In this document: positions 5,032 through 5,333 of the stretch, one piece after another
How the letters are laid out: each line of letters begins with the position of its first letter
Position numbering within the stretch: position 1 is the first letter of the stretch
NCBI GenBank assembly: GCA_028275145.1
Contig: JAQCNG010000312.1
Coordinates: forward strand, 1-5,333
Reading direction: 5' to 3'
From: Halovenus sp.
GTDB taxonomy: Archaea; Halobacteriota; Halobacteria; Halobacteriales; Haloarculaceae
Length of the DNA stretch: 5,333 nt
Notes under the pieces: generated by a model
What the model was told of the DNA's origin: nothing
The model's database searches: none
The model's input: the letters and a program-made list of their open reading frames with translations, nothing else
Program-made: the position numbers and the translations under genes

Positions 5032-5333
5032 TCAGTAGGCGCTCATCGAGCGCAGTCGACTGATGCGGTCCTCGGTCGGGGGGTGTGTCGAGAATATCTT
5101 CTGGAGGAAACTCTCCGAGGTGCCGAAGATGCACAGCGCGTTGACACTCTCCTCGCCGCGCATCTCCTTTCCCTGTGCGCCCGAGCTTATCTTCTCGAGT
5201 GCACGGGCCATCGCGTCGGGGTTGTTGGTGTAGTTGGCGGCGTCTCTGTCGGCGACATACTCGCGGTAGCGCGAGATTGCCATCACGAATATCATCACTA
5301 TCATCTGGGCGATCTGCCCGAGAATCATCCCCA
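5032..5333 (-). CDS. htpX: HtpX-like M48 family membrane metalloprotease, C-terminal part
   Basis: HtpX is a zinc metalloprotease of the cytoplasmic membrane that degrades misfolded membrane proteins. Only the last 100 or so residues are in the window; the start and the HEXXH zinc motif lie beyond base 5333. The visible part begins with a membrane helix (ILGQIAQMIVMIFVMA), then SRYREYVADRDAA, whose Glu in the EYVAD segment is the expected third zinc ligand. DAMARALEKI follows, and then near the C-terminus FSTHPPTEDRISRL, a conserved feature of M48B proteases. It ends at TGA 5034-5032. Family membership is clear; paralogues exist in haloarchaea, so the symbol is by similarity. Confidence 0.92.
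   Translation of the reverse strand, partial: GMILGQIAQMIVMIFVMAISRYREYVADRDAANYTNNPDAMARALEKISSGAQGKEMRGEESVNALCIFGTSESFLQKIFSTHPPTEDRISRLRSMSAY

Overview
The window looks like chromosomal DNA of a haloarchaeon. It is GC-rich, and the proteins carry an excess of Asp and Glu. Several genes have an AT-rich TATA-like box 27-28 bases before the start codon and no useful Shine-Dalgarno, as expected for leaderless archaeal transcripts. The families also fit: a PUA-domain protein, a LabA-like NYN protein, an HtpX protease, an LEA type 2 protein and an IS1341-type TnpB. Species cannot be named from the sequence.

Bases 1-1372 are the left part of an IS1341-type (IS200/IS605 superfamily) element. It carries a long, intact tnpB on the minus strand that runs off the window before its zinc ribbon is complete. 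Divergent from it, 41 bases away, is a 47-residue ribbon-helix-helix-like gene. No tnpA (Y1 transposase) is visible. The two genes share a compact AT-rich promoter region with two opposed TATA boxes and a six-base direct repeat at 8-base spacing. A large foldback and a TTGAT pentanucleotide mark the probable element end at about 1372/1373.

Bases 1373-5333 are host chromosome: a Nudix hydrolase (-) divergent from a winged-helix regulator (+); a two-gene operon (-) of a small membrane protein and a PUA-domain protein, overlapping by 8 bases and convergent with the regulator; a membrane-anchored LEA2/WHy protein (-); a NYN-domain nuclease-like protein (-); and the 3' end of an htpX-like protease gene (-). 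No stretch over 300 bases lacks a gene. The two largest gaps, 1258-1424 and 4308-4471, hold mainly inverted repeats.

The most interesting part is the element. Its TnpB has Gly where the second RuvC acidic residue (Glu) is expected, and it is paired with a small RHH-like gene whose putative tandem operator overlaps the tnpB TATA box. The element may also have cut a short reading frame that overlaps the Nudix stop codon. The rest is an ordinary haloarchaeal housekeeping neighbourhood.
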